DNA of 64,000 nucleotides from Gautieria morchelliformis (GCA_015179125.1 WHVA01000008.1:186001-250000), one strand, 5' to 3'. Positions 45,161 through 58,578 are shown, counted from the first letter of the stretch. The notes: generated by a model from the sequence alone, not told the origin. Program-made: numbers and translations.

Positions 45161-46293
45161 CTACGGTGCAAGTGCCGCAGCATCTTTGATATTACGAACC
45201 TCGCCTGCGTCTACTGTAATGCCAAAGTCCTCCCTCAAGATGCGAACCCTGTCGCTCTCTGTCGCAAACTCCCTGATCTTCTGCGACTCCGCGCCAATTG
45301 TCCTCCGCACACTCCTGCCCGTCATTACAAGCCTGCCTAACGGCATCTCGCCTTGCGTGGCAGATATATCCTCTACAATGAAGTGACGTACGGCAAAGAC
45401 ATTGTGCTCAAATAGCGCCACGGGATGTGCGCAAAGCCATTGGGAATACGCGATCCAGTCACTAGTATACGTTTCCGTCTCGCCAAACATATACAGAGTT
45501 GTCCAGGCGGGCTGGTGTAATCCGCATCGGTATTGAACGACCCATTCACGTGAAGGCTCTGTCTCGCCAAAAGAAGAGTCCGGATGCATCCCTCGGATAA
45601 GGCGATGCTCTTCTGGTGGCGCAGAGCCTGAAATAATAGTCCCGGCCTCAAGAAGCATTGGGCGCACAATCCCGGTGCCGCCAAACCCTACGTCAACTAG
45701 GTATGTCTGTTGTCTGGAAGATGTGTCTGTCGCAACATTTCGTGCATTAGGTTCTGAGTGATCTTCCTCCAGCTGCACGAGCAGCACCATATGCGAGAGA
45801 AATGTGAAATCTCTGGCCTCCTCCGACCGTGGGGACTGATTAACACGTCCAGAGCTCGCGAAGACCCTGCATGAGACACTAGGTAAGTTTGACACGAGAC
45901 ACACATGACTCACCTGTAGCCAAGGCCGCGTAGCATCCCCAGCAACAAGCCATTGTGGCCACAACACCACGAACCGCCCATGCGTTTCTCAACGAGCCGG
46001 GTGTAGACATACTGTGGACTCACGTCCACCTCGTGGTCGGCCGCACTAAGTAAGCATATGCACTATACTCAACAACGTTAACGCCCGTGTGCAAAGCGCG
46101 ACGCGTACTAATGGAGACGAGAATTCTCGAATGGGAGCGCAACCAGATGGAGCCTGACAAGTTGCTCAAGGTTCGTGAGATTGGGCTGCAGCGAGGATAT
46201 ATCGCCGTTGAAGCTGATCCTTCGTAGGTACGCCTCGACTTGTTCTGCTGAGTAAAAGGACTGTAATCCAGGTTTTACATACTTGCCGTTCAT
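45161..46293 (-). CDS. Arylamine N-acetyltransferase
   Basis: Three exons (46293-46109, 46045-45914 and 45866-45161) join to 340 residues with canonical GT-AG introns of 63 and 47 nt. The enzyme moves acetyl groups from acetyl-CoA to arylamines in the cytosol. The catalytic triad is visible: Cys in MGGSWCCGHN (the family has RGGYCFEHN), His in FLSHMVLLV and Asp in YLVDVGFGG. The N-terminal LPFENSRLHY is typical of the family. The start MNGKYVKPGL was chosen as the first ATG of the conserved frame. The gene is divergent from URA2, with 146 bp between the start codons. In fungi such enzymes detoxify plant or microbial aromatic amines; the substrate here is unknown. Confidence 0.9.
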
Positions 46294-46439
46294 GGTGGAC
46301 CCTATGGAACCTTGTGGGTGCTCTCGCGATCGAAGCCCTTAAAAACTATTTGAGGGGTAAATGTTTCTCTTCCTCTCTCCCGACACGCGTCGGGAGAGAA
46401 AAGACGACCACACGTCAACAGCATACAAATACTCTGAAA
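46294..46439. promoter_or_regulatory. Divergent promoter between the N-acetyltransferase gene and URA2
   Basis: Only 146 bp separate the two start codons. The interval contains ACACGCGTCGGGAG near 46383 and an AT-rich run before the URA2 ATG (AAATACTCTGAAAATGG). No clear TATA box is seen. Both genes must draw on this short region or on sequence within each other's coding parts. Confidence 0.55.
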
Positions 46440-49400
46440 ATGGCTACATCCCCCCAAGAGACGTGTCCGACACGCCCAGGCTTGCGTCGCTCTCCGAGTT
46501 CGTTCGTTAATGGTTGTCAACGCACAGTCGAGCCCGCACCACCGGTGACGGCGCCGCCAGTGATCGGTGGCGAATACCCTTTGCCTTCACCTATGGAAGC
46601 TGTATTAGAGCTTGGAGACGGAAGCGCTTTTAGAGGTACAAGCTTTGGGGCAGAAGGGAAAAGCGTAGCAGGAGAATGTGTGTTCCAGACCGGTGGGTAC
46701 CTTCCTTTTTCAGAGACCTTGATACTGAGTGGGCGCTATGTCCAGGAATGGTGGGGTATACCGAATCCTTGACGGATCCGTCTTACCAAGGGCAAATTCT
46801 TATTCTGACCTACCCTTTGATCGGGAATTATGGTGTACCATCAAGGCCTTCAAGTTCTACCGCGTTGGACAGCCTGCCAATCGGTTTTGAGTCATCTCGT
46901 ATCCATGTGTCTGCCCTAGTTGTCGGATACTACTCGGAGGAGTTCAGCCACTTTCTCGCCTCCTCGTCGCTGGGGGCATGGCTGAAAGAACACGGCGTAC
47001 CCGCTATTTACGGCGTCGATACCCGTGCGCTGACTAAGAAAATCCGTGAAAAAGGGTCCATGTTGGGAAAACTCGTCGCAAAAAGGACCTCTTCCGCGAC
47101 TGGACCACTTACCAGTCTGTCGCCGGCGTCACGAGATCCCTCTCCGCATTACAGGGAAGGTTGGCGGGATGACTATATTGATATTCCTTTCCGTGACCCC
47201 AACGCAGTCAACTTGGTCGCCGAAGTATCGATCGCTGAGCCTCGTACGTACAAGCCTACCACGGAGGTGCGCCTTCACCCTTCTGGCAGACCTCTCCGTG
47301 TATTGGCTATCGATGTCGGCATGAAGTATAACCAGATTCGATGCTTCATATCGCGTGGTGTGGAGTTAAGGGTTGTGCCTTGGGATTATGACTTCCTAGC
47401 TCCCTCCGAAGAACCATATGATGGCCTGTTTATCTCTAATGGTCCTGGCGACCCTATGACCGTGGTGTCTACCATAAGCCGCCTAAAGGTGGCGATTGAG
47501 GATCCTAATCCTAATCCTATATTCGGCATCTGTCTCGGTCATCAGCTCCTCGCTCTCGCTGCTGGCGCTTCGACGTCCAAGATGAAGTACGGCAACCGGG
47601 GTCATAACATCCCGTGCACCGAGACATCTAGCGGGAGATGCTACATAACGAGCCAGAACCACGGTTTCCAAGTTGATACTGCTACACTGCCCACGGGATG
47701 GCGAGAGCTGTTTCAGAATGCAAACGATCAAAGCAACGAGGGTATTTATTGCGAGGAAAAACCTTTCTTCTCTGTCCAGTTCCACCCAGAGTCAACTCCG
47801 GGTCCAAGGGATACGGAATTCCTGTTTGACGTCTTTATTCAAACCATTGTTGACTGTGTCCAGACCAGCACGCTGCATTCCATCCCACTCGGCAATCCAA
47901 CCCCGGACACGCGCGTGCAAGTATCCAAAGTGCTTATTCTAGGGTCTGGCGGATTATCGATTGGTCAGGCTGGAGAGTTTGATTACTCCGGGTCACAGGC
48001 CATCAAGGCGCTCAAGGAAGAAGGTATCTATACTGTCCTCGTCAACCCTAACATTGCGACGATAGCTACAAGCAAAGGGCTCGCCGATAAAGTCTATTTC
48101 TTGCCCGTTACGCCCGATTTTGTGCGCAAGATCATCAAGTACGAGAAGCCTGATGGGATCTACGTCACGTTTGGCGGGCAGACGGCGCTGAATGTTGGTA
48201 TCAAACTCAAGGATGAATTTGCGGGGCTGGGATGCAAGGTTCTCGGTACACCGATTGACACGATTATTACGACTGAGGATCGGCAACTCTTCGCGAGTGC
48301 CATGGCAGAGATTGATGAACGTTGTGCGGACAGCGCGACCGCGACTACTGCGGACGAGGCCATCGCTGCAGCCAAACGTATCGGTTTCCCAGTCATTGTG
48401 CGTGCAGCATATGCCTTGGGTGGTCTTGGTTCAGGTTTCGCTCGGAGTGAGGAACAGCTAAAGGATCTCTGTGGCAAGGCATTTGCGACTAGTCCCCAGG
48501 TGCTCGTCGAGAAGAGCATGAAGGGGTGGAAAGAAATCGAATATGAAGTTGTACGGGATTGCAGGGACAATTGCATTACGGTTTGCAACATGGAGGTGGG
48601 TGCTTCCATGAGCTGCAAAATGGTCTCTTAGCCTATCTCACATGATTGGTTATCACAGAATTTTGATCCGCTAGGCATCCATACGGGCGACTCCATTGTC
48701 GTGGCACCGTCTCAAACTCTCTCTGACACAGATTACAATATGCTCCGCACCACTGCGATTAACGTCATTCGCCATCTTGGTGTCGTTGGTGAGTGTAATA
48801 TTCAGTACGCCCTCAATCCTGAATCCCAGGAATACTGCATCATCGAGGTCAGTGCCGTCGTCCTTCTTGCCGCTCTTCTGTTTTCTGACCTATTACAGGT
48901 CAATGCACGTCTGTCCAGATCATCCGCACTCGCATCCAAGGCGACAGGCTATCCCCTCGCCTTCATTGCCGCAAAACTTGGCCTCTGTATCCCACTCAAC
49001 GAAATTCGGAATTCTGTCACCAAAGTGACGTCTGCATGCTTCGAACCTAGTCTGGACTACGTTGTTGTCAAGATGCCGCGGTGGGACTTGAAGAAGTTTA
49101 ACAGAGTCAGCACACTTCTCTCGTCGAGTATGAAGAGCGTGGGCGAGGTCATGAGCATTGGAAGAACGTTTGAGGAGACCATTCAGAAAGCTATCAGAGC
49201 CATTGATGATCAGTTCGATGGGTTTGCCAAGGTTCGAGCAATAAGTCAAGCTGAGCTCGTGCATTGACATTCATATTCAGAACGCCTTCGTCAAAGACAT
49301 CGACGAAGAGCTACAAAACCCGACAGATAAGCGCATATTTGCCATTGCAGCTGCTTTCCATCGCGGATATAGCGTAGATAAGATATGGCAAATGACGAAT

Positions 49401-52400
49401 ATCGACAAATGGTTCCTCACTAGGCTTCAATACTTGTCCAACATGGAGCACCATATTTCGTAAGTAATACCCCCTTGTTAGTCCTGCTATCCCGGGGGCT
49501 CAAATTCGTTCACAATTACAAGGCAATGCCATCTTGCGACAATATCGGTTGACCTTTTGCTTCAAGCTAAGCAGTATGGATTCTCAGATCGTCAGCTGGC
49601 CGTATACCTTGGATCCACTGAACTTGCTGTTCGACGACTGCGGCAGGAACATAGCATTGCTCCTTTCGTCAAGCAAATCGATACGGTTGCGGCCGAGTTC
49701 CCCGCTTTTACAAACTATTTATACACTACGTACAACGCCGTTGAGGACGACGTCTCATTTGATGATCGTGGGGTCATGGTATTGGGGTCTGGTGTGTATC
49801 GCATTGGATCGTCGGTAGAGTTCGACTGGTGTGCCGTCCGCGCCATACGGACGCTTCGAGACCAAGGCCTGAAGACGATCATGGTCAACTATAACCCAGA
49901 GACGGTCAGCACAGATTATGACGAAGCTGACCGCCTGTACTTTGAGAACATCAGTCTGGAGACAATCCTGGACATCTATGATACGGAGAATGCTGCAGGC
50001 GTCATTCTCTCTATGGGTGGACAGACGCCAAACAACATCTCTCTTCCTTTGTATCGTCAGAATGTCAACATCTATGGGACGTCTCCGGAGATGATCGACA
50101 CAGCCGAAAATCGATACAAGTTTTCTCGTCTACTAGACAAGATCGGCGTGGATCAGCCGTTGTGGAAGGAATTGACCAGTTTTGAAGAAGCGCAAACCTT
50201 TTGCAATAAAGTGGGCTATCCGGTCCTAGTGCGACCTTCTTACGTGCTGTCCGGTGCAGCCATGAACGTAGTATCCAGTGCTGACGACCTTCACAACTAC
50301 CTGACTCAAGCATCCGCCGTATCCCGAGACCATCCAGTCGTCATCACTAAATACATTGAAAATGCCAAGGAGATCGAAATGGACGCGATAGCCAAAGATG
50401 GCAAAATGGTCATGCACTATGTCTCGGAGCACGTCGAGAACGCCGGTGTTCATTCTGGCGACGCGACATTGATTCTGCCGCCTCAAGATCTTGACCCAGA
50501 AACAGTGCGCCGCATCGAGGATGCGACTGCGAAGATCGGCAATGCATTGAATGTCACGGGCCCCTTTAACATTCAATTCATTGCGAAGAACAACGATATC
50601 AAGGTGATCGAGTGCAACCTACGGGCCGCCCGATCTTTCCCTTTCGTGTCGAAAGTGACAGGCGTGGATGCCATAGAGATGGCGACCAAGGTCATGCTTG
50701 GCATCCCAGTCGAGCCTTACCCGGAGCTGAATCTACCTCCTGACTATGTTGGCATCAAGGTGCCACAGTTCAGCTTTAGTCGACTCTCTGGAGCCGATCC
50801 AGTACTGGGCGTTGAAATGGCGTCAACCGGTGAAGTGGCTTGTTTCGGCAGAGACAAATACGAAGCATATCTTAAGGCCACTCTGTCTACGGGCACCGTT
50901 CTCCCGAAGAAAAACATTCTGCTTTCGATTGGAAGTTATAAGGAAAAGATGGAGATGTTGCCATGCGTTCAGAAACTCCTTGCTGCGGGGTATAACTTAT
51001 TCGCCACATCCGGAACGGCAGATTTTTTCACAGAACATAATGTTCCTTGCAAAGTATGTGACGCCATTCGGAGTTTCGACCTTCACAACTGACGCCCTCT
51101 TGACTAGTACCTGGAAACTCTTCCCGAGGGTGAAAAGCAAAAATCCGAATACTCACTCACGCAGCATCTCGCCAATAATTTGATCGACATGTACATCAAC
51201 CTTCCGTCCAAGAACCATTACCGTCGACCTGCAAGCTACACCAGTAAAGGTTACCGAACTCGCCGTATGGCTGTCGACTTTGCTGTGCCTTTGATCACCA
51301 ACGTTAAAATTGCGAAGTTGCTAGTAGAAGCTCTGGTCCGGAAACTCCCCTTAGACGTGTCCAGCGTTGACTACAAAACGTCACACACGTCGTATACATT
51401 CCCTGGTCTTGTCAATGTTTGCGCTTTTGTCCCCGGTCTCATCAGCAAGTCTACCTCTGACTTCACTGACGCAACGAAAGCATCGCTTAGCGCCGGTCTC
51501 ACGACTGCGCTTATCGCTCCTCATGGTCTGAATGGTGGCATCATTGACGAATCTTCTCTCCACCTTGCACACGCGGCCGCGACCGGTGCTGCACATTGCA
51601 ACTATGCCCTTGGCGTTACAGCGACGTCGACCAATGTGAAGGACTTGAATGACGAAGACCTTCTAGCAGAGACGAAGTACCTCTTCATACCGCTAGACAA
51701 GTCAACGACCAGAGTGACTGTCGATTCTATAGCGGCAGTGGCTGCCCATTTTACTGCATGGCCCATAGACAAGCCCATTATTACGGATGCGAAGGGTTCC
51801 GATCTAGCCTCTGTACTTCTTCTGGCAAGTCTGCAGAACCGTAGCGTCCATGTGACCGACGTGAGGGGCAAAGAGGATTTGCTACTCATATCCTTAAGCA
51901 AGGAGAAACAGCTCAAGGTGACCTGCGATGTTGCAGTGTACTCACTCTTCTACACCACAGAACAGTGGTCCGACGCCCCCTGTCTGCCCTCCAAGGTGGA
52001 CCAAGAAGCTCTTTGGGGGAATCTAGATATCATCGATGTATTTTCCGTGGGTGATATCCCGTACAGACTGGCCACTCATACTGGACAATCAGTTACGCCG
52101 CGGTCAGGGGTCGAAGAAACGCTACCCCTTTTATTATCTGCTGTGTCCGACGGCCGTCTGACGCTGGACGATATCAAGAAACGGCTTCATGATAACCCCA
52201 CAAAGATATTTGCCATCCCGGACCAGGCACATACCCAGGTAGAGGTAGTTGTTGGAAGGAACGTGCCATTTGGCAAACGAGCGGCGCGCTGGTCGCCTTT
52301 GGAATCCACTACTGTCACCGGTGCTGTGCATAGGGTCTTAGTACACGGGCAGACCGCGTATCTGGATGGCGCAACCTTCACCTCGGCCATTGGCCGTGAT

Positions 52401-53691
52401 GTTTCCGGTGCTGCAGTCGTAGTGTTGCGACCTGCAGAACGCAAGGCCTCTTTCACGGCGGCCCCCCGACCAACAACACTTGCTGGTGCCGAACACCCCC
52501 ATCCCGCTGCTGTGACGTCGGGGACACAGCCTGCCTTAATGTCGTTATCCACTGCACAGACGTTCCAGCACCCCTCGCGCTCACCTTTCTCCATCCCAAT
52601 CCACCCCGCATTCCATCGCCGTCATGTTCTGTCGGTGAAACAGTTTTCTTCGCGCGATATTCACGATCTGTTCAACTTAGCCCACGAGATGCGGTTGCAA
52701 GTCGAGCGAAATGGCGCGGTGGATATTTTAAAGGGGCGCGTGCTTTGCACTATGTTCTATGAGCCTTCGACGAGAACCAGTGGCTCCTTTGACGCCGCTA
52801 TGAAGCGATGTGGTGGCGATGTGGTGCAGATATCCGCCGACCACTCATCCGTCGCTAAAGGCGAAAGTTTGGCCGACACTGTCCGAACATTGGGATGCTA
52901 CGCAGATGCTATAGTCCTCCGTCATCCCGATGTAGGTAGCTCCCAGATGGCGGCCAAGTTCTCGCCAGTCCCTATCATCAATGCTGGTGATGGCATTGGT
53001 GAACATCCCACACAGGTCATCAACTTCGCTATACTGACAGCACTCTTACTGACAGGATTTTGTGATCTATAGGCTTTACTTGATGTGTACACCATACGTT
53101 CTGAACTGGGTACCGTGAACGGCCGGACAATCACCTTATTAGGCGATCTCAAAACGGACGCACCGTGCACAGTCTCGTGACTATTCTATGCCTCTATTCG
53201 GTTCATCTGAATTTTGTATCACCGCCTGGCCTGAGCATGCCCACAAGTGTTGTTACAGCCGCTCGTCGCGCCGGCATATCCGTGCGCCTTTGCGAGGACC
53301 TGGGGGAAGTGCTCGCAGATACCGACGTACTGTACGTCACGCGAGTACAGAGGGAGAGATTCGAGAGCGAAGAGGCATGGGCGAGGGTGAAGGATGCGTA
53401 TCGTGTTGATCATTCTGTCCTAGCACGCGCCAAGCCGGAGATGATAGTCATGCACCCCTTGCCACGTCTCACAGGTATGTGCTTCAACATAATCATGCCC
53501 GTTGACTTATCTACTTATCTACTACCCTGCTGTAGAAATCGACCCCGAAGTTGATTTTGACTCGCGACGGGCGGTCTATTTCCGGCAGATGCGTTATGGC
53601 CTGTTTGTGAGTGCGTTTGGCGGCTTTCATTTACATGTGTTGAGGTGCTCTCTAGGTTAGGATGGCGTTGCTCGCGAGTGTCATGGCCTAA
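46440..53691 (+). CDS. URA2: Multifunctional pyrimidine protein: GATase, CPSase II, inactive DHOase, aspartate carbamoyltransferase
   Basis: This enzyme makes carbamoyl phosphate from glutamine and then carbamoyl aspartate, the first two steps of UMP synthesis. Exons are 46440-46692, 46746-48595, 48659-48847, 48899-49231, 49281-49459, 49523-51053, 51108-53015, 53073-53474, 53536-53606 and 53656-53691, about 2250 residues (yeast Ura2: 2214). The order is class I glutaminase (Cys in [12 protein letters not shown], His/Glu in SVQFHPEST), two ATP-grasp synthetase halves ([40 protein letters not shown]), a regulatory domain, a dihydroorotase-like domain lacking its metal-binding HxH ([14 protein letters not shown]), hence probably inactive as in other fungi, and transcarbamoylase ([35 protein letters not shown]). 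One base seems missing after LLGDLK near 53150. Confidence 0.95.
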
Positions 53692-54169
53692 CTGCAAAAC
53701 CAATGGAAGACGGACGGACATCCGAGTTGGTAGATACCTTATTTCCGCAAATGTTAACATATATATTCATTAGATACATCTATAAAACGGTCCAAGCGTG
53801 TCTCGTGCACGATGGACCTTTTCCATGGTACTGCATACGCCTTACATGAAATCATGGTGCCATTGATCATATGAAAAGTTCAATAGATTACAGGTGTATA
53901 GTAGTAGCATATGTGCGGGCGTGGTTGAACAGGTGCAAGACTCGCACGACGAGGAGCCCCGTCGGCGAAGGTTAATAAAGTAAGGCTCAGCACGCAGCTC
54001 AGAGCTAGTGCTTCCTGAGCAACTGTCGAAGTTATAATATTAATTTGACTGTGATTTCGGACTTGCAATTCACGCAAACCACATCCACTTACTACTTAGT
54101 AGAGTCAATTTCATAGGTGTGCGCGAGACCAAGCCTCGACTGTCTAACAGATACAAACATACAACATCC
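53692..54169. other. Convergent intergenic region between URA2 and DPB4
   Basis: The 478 bp between two convergent gene ends show no gene. An AT-rich stretch near 53760-53790 and another near 54035-54050 probably hold 3' processing signals. Confidence 0.4.
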
Positions 54170-54953
54170 TTATTCAATTGGGAGCACAACCTTGGCCTCA
54201 TGGCTGCCCATCCCTTGTTCTCTCACGTCGCGCATTTCCACGTCAACAGCCGAAACGCCATTTGAAGCATGCTCCAGCTCGTGCGGTTCCTCTGCCTGGA
54301 AGACGTCAGGCGCTGCGCTAGGAATGCTATATTGTGTCGCTGCAGATTCGCTGCCCTTGCCTTTGGGATCCATTACGGCCTTGCTCTTGTTTTTACTTCC
54401 CTGTCGAAACACTGCATTGGTATCAGCGCATGCGATCAAATCTAGACAGCATGAAAGCGGGGCACCTTCCAATTCTCCCTGAAACGCAGTCACCAGCTCG
54501 CCGAACTGTAGGTTTTCAAGGGCTTTCAAGACGTCGGCGCCAGAGATAGTCTTGTGGGCTCGGGCACCGGCGATGTCTTGGGCACTGAGGCATGTCAAAA
54601 TGTCATGCGATGGGACACGTGGATGCGGCTCACGCTGAGGCTGTTCGACGTGGTTCAGTCAAGCGTTCTCTGACATAGAGGCCGACAGACTTAGATAGTT
54701 AATAAAAACGGTGGAGCCCTTCACAAGGGCTGTGATGCTATCACCGTCCAGTTTGGCATCTGGAGGAAGCTGCCAAAACGTCCGCCGGGTGAGAACTGCT
54801 AGAAATTGATGGGCTATAACGCACGATGGATGTTGCGAGCTGAGTGACGAGCAGCCTGGGCAGCTCAAAGTCTTCAATACCCTCTGAACTGGCGTCCTGC
54901 TGAGATTGCGAGGCAGATGGAGCATGGCCTGTGGCATCTTTGCGTGGTGCCAT
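54170..54953 (-). CDS. DPB4: DNA polymerase epsilon histone-fold subunit (Dpb4/POLE3)
   Basis: The histone-fold core is clear across the exons: EDFELPRLLVTQLATSI (exon 54953-54825), LPPDAKLDGDSITALVKGS plus VFINYLSLSASMSEN (54769 to about 54666), AQDIAGARAHKTISGADV plus LKALENLQFGELV (54584-54466) and the acidic tail (54411-54170, ending AKVVLPIE). The pairing partner is Dpb3/POLE4. The subunit binds double-stranded DNA and helps histone transfer at replication forks. The model gives 197 residues. The junction of exons 2 and 3 is odd: the frame runs into TGA right after SENA, and no GT donor fits; the needed cut lies at AGAA/CGCTTG. Either a non-canonical intron, a mutation or a sequence error is present. 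Confidence 0.85.
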
Positions 54954-56317
54954 ACTAGTCAATATTCATAAGTGCCGGCGAAATTATGCAGCACCGTGCA
55001 CCGTGACAATAAGATGTAGCGGAGTTTGAAATTTGAACTGACTTCGAACTTGCTGCATTCGGAAGTTCTTATTTAGTCCGCAAGTTAGCGTCATTTTTAT
55101 TGCCATTGGCGGCTCGGAGCTCGGCATTTCTCAGAACTCCCGTGTTTCCAAAGATTCAAAGGAACGTAAACCAGGAACCGGCAGTGCTGCTCCTGACGCT
55201 GAGTCATCCACTACACGGTGACTCAATTTGAGGGGAAGGCAACCAGCCTATTCTAATTGCCATGCTCATGACGCTCACACCACAGCGGCAGCACAGTCAC
55301 GGTGATTCACGCCTCATGCCCGACTCACGCCACTTAGATCCTAGAAGCCATACGCGTTCAGTAGCTAATGTTCAACCAGAATGGTCTTAATTAATTCTAT
55401 ATATAGTACTAGAGGAACTCGCAATAGTATCTACCACAGTCTCCTCATTGTGTACATACTTTTCTGGCAAGAATACTCAGATTTCATGCTAAGGCTGCAT
55501 AGATAGGCATACTGTACAGACGTGGGTTCTCAGCATTGCAACCTACTTCGTACGGGTGGCTTCGCGAACAGAAGATGGAAGGGCGACGCACAAGGCTATG
55601 AAAAAAAGGGGAGGACATGCGTCATTAAGGAAAGATATAGAAGGAAGACCGGAGACCACGAAGGAAAGACCTTGAAGAAAGACCCTGACTACTAACGACC
55701 ACGACGAAGAGGGAGAGAGCGATGGCATAATACGCGGTGAAACCTCGGAAAAAGGTGTCAGAATTCCCACGGGATTTTCACATCCCAGTGCCCTCCCTTG
55801 ACAAGCAAGGGGACAGGGCTGCATGCTGAGCAACTATCAATGTGCCTGCCCCCAAGAGCAAGATGTGCACCGCTCAGAGTATGTACTATTGTAGACCCAC
55901 GGAATGAGATATTTCCCGGAGCCACTGAGAAAGTTCCAGCAAGGCCTACCAGCTAGGGCCGGTGTCCACATTCTTCTTCGACTAGCCTGTTCCTTTGCGC
56001 TCCAGTATATTTCCTCCCGTTACCATCGCTTTGGTGAATTTGGAAATCCCGACATGATCCAACGTGAAACTAACACAATAATATTAAACTCTAATAAGCT
56101 ATTGACAACAAACTACCCAAATAGTCCAAAGTCCAAAGTCTACCTCCTGCTCAATATCTGACATCTCTAAATGAGTGAAGATGTCAATGAGTGGCACGAA
56201 TGACCAAGGTAGGAATAACAAGTCATAAGTCATGGCCTTGCCATGCATCGTTACGTTGTAATTGCCATGAAGTTCTGGGTGGACCTCTTCATACTTCTTT
56301 GAAATCCGAGATTGCTT
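54954..56317. other. Intergenic stretch between DPB4 and the TmpA-like gene
   Basis: No gene is recognised. An unassigned minus-strand open frame at 55833-55543 has hydrophobic runs but no known motif. An AT-rich TATATATAGTACTA stretch lies near 55400. The region right of 56160 is the 3' flank of the TmpA-like gene. Confidence 0.4.
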
Positions 56318-58480
56318 CTAAAAGTCCCAGAGCGTGCCGAATGCTGGAATGTTGGCTTCCTTGCAGCCCTGCATAATCTCCGAGTTTCCCTGCATATTGG
56401 ACGTGATGAAAACCACTGATATCGATGGAGTCAAATTAAAAGATAATGCAGTGAAGAAAGGACAAACCTTCCGCGTTCCATGCGACATACGCTTCCTTCA
56501 CAAGCTTCATAACATCGGGTCGTCCACCTCGTTTCTTAGAATCCCATAGACACAGACGTTCAGGCCCCATATGACGATGAATCAACCCTGAGATTGTTGG
56601 GCCAAAGGTCTGTAGAGGTCAGAGCCTGTGAGGTTACATCGCGAACATTATGACAGAGAAGCGCACCTTTTCTTGATCAGAACCGATCCAAATCAGATAC
56701 CTGCAAACTTATTAGCAGCCGAACGTCTTGTAATATAGAAACTAACCAGTTTGGACTTTGAATGCACGTTGACAGAGCTGCGCCAAGACCCGTGCCTGTG
56801 CATACACGGATACCGCGGCTGCACAAATTAAATACATCAACACCTCATTTTGAAGACAAGTCGAATAAATTACGTGTAAAGTGCCGACGTATTTGAAACA
56901 CCAGCAAATTTCAGCTGCCGCGTCCAAATTGTTCGTGGGGGGTCGTTTACCAGACTTTTGGTGAAATCGCCCTGCACACCACAGATCAGGTAGTGGTACT
57001 TGGCGTGCTTTCCTTCACTGAAGCAAAGGTGAGCGGCGCAGTTATCGGCAGCCGCAAGTAGTCAATTTTACCTGATGATCCCGAAAGCGTGATATTCCAT
57101 AATTGCAGACCGACTAACGCGACTGAGCAGGCCTTGTTGCATGCCACGCTCGAACCGAAGAATGGCGACCTTTGGTGACGGCTGGTAGGACTAGTAAGTA
57201 CCTCTACTAAGGGCAAGGAGTAGTGATTGAGCGCACGAGTTCGATGTCAACAGGCACCTTCCGAACAGTGAACCATGGAAAGAGGATGCTGGGTAACGAT
57301 AGTCATATTTTAGCGTTCAGGCCTTGCTGTAAGAGACGTACCACGCGGTCATGCCAATAACGAACCAGAATTGCTGATCACGGACAACACGACTCGCAGT
57401 CAGGTTCCACGTCTGGAGCTCAGTGTCAAAACTATCCGTTATCAGAACCTAGATCCCGACAGCGTGAGTATTAAGGGGGAGGGAAGGCGGACATTTACGC
57501 ACAAACACCCAGGTGAACATCAGTCCAAGCCTGGAATCAAAGTGTGAGATTCACGAATGTTGTTGAGAGGTGCAGGATCACGAACCATCCAGCGAAACGA
57601 TGATGACGCTCGAAAATATTGTGAAAGTTGTTTCTGATCCATGGTATGGCGCTGACAGCAACGATCAATATGAACAAGTTTGTGATTACTCCTATCACAA
57701 GGATCGGTGCAGGGTTGCTAGAATGATCGATGAAAGTTTGGCTGTAATTGTGTTAAAATGGAATTTCGTCTTGGTAAAAACCTCACTCACGTAACCTTGT
57801 ATATGAGCCACAATAAACCCGAAGTTGCGCACGCCGAATGGATGCCTCCAAGATGTTGCACGACTGATGTGCACCCCAATCGGAACCATAATGGGGTCCA
57901 CTGTAGCAAGACAACGGGGTAAATCAACAGTGAAAGGTGATTAAGGGGATAATAAATAAGGGAATGGAAAGGCCGGGGGGAGTAAAGGAAGAGGTAAAAA
58001 CAAGAGTGGCGGAAGAGGCCAACTTACCTTAGCAAACAGCGTATTGATAACGAGATAGAGCAAACGTCCAAACAGCTCATTTCGCATCAAGACGGCGAAG
58101 AGCAGATTACCCAGTACCATGGCACCGGTGTACTTGCGTGCATATGGCCAATGGCCCGTGGTGGCAAGCACGATCGCGATCACATTTGCGATCATGATAA
58201 CGGTGAAGAACTTGCGGTACGTGTTGAACCAGAGCTGCCAACGAATCCACCGACTGACGGTCTTCTTTGCAGGTGGGGGCTTGTTAGGCTTCAAATTGGG
58301 CAGGGCGACAGCCAGTGACGATGGCTTTTCATGACCCTTGGAGTTGTCTCCGGCTGGGGGAGCGGATGGAATGAAGTGGGTGGTCCCGTTCTCGACATGG
58401 TCAGTGAGGGTAGCAGTGCTCATGGAGGTGACTGGGAGGACGCCTTTCTCGACATCGGCAGGGAGTGTAGGGGTACTCAT
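56318..58480 (-). CDS. TmpA-like integral membrane flavo-oxidoreductase (often labelled NRPS12-like)
   Basis: Twelve exons can be joined with GT-AG introns, 58480-58028, 57900-57791, 57717-57586, 57530-57503, 57448-57342, 57288-57237, 57190-57072, 57017-56874, 56818-56747, 56700-56667, 56609-56468 and 56415-56318, giving exactly 496 residues plus a stop. The protein has a cytosolic N-terminus, then membrane helices (FFTVIMIANVIAIVLATTG, LGCTSVVQHLGGIHS, ILVIGVITNLFILIVAV), a flavin-binding-like half (KVAILRFERGMQQGLL, EYHAFGII) and a nucleotide-binding half (CTGTGLGAALSTCIQSP, WYLIWIGSDQEKTFGP), ending AFGTLWDF. The family includes Aspergillus TmpA, a membrane oxidoreductase linked to sporulation signalling; substrates are unknown. 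It has no adenylation domain, so it is not itself a peptide synthetase. Confidence 0.88.
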
Positions 58481-58578
58481 GGTAGGGGAGATGTATATAT
58501 AAGTAAGAGCTGTTCAAAGGACGGAAAGGAGGCGGGTTAGAAGGAACGAAACAAGACAACGGTGAGGAGCGAAAGGAA

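Noticed and set aside
56318-58480. Non-ribosomal peptide synthetase
   Set aside because: Related proteins are often labelled that way, but no adenylation, thiolation or condensation domain is present; only membrane helices and a reductase-like part.
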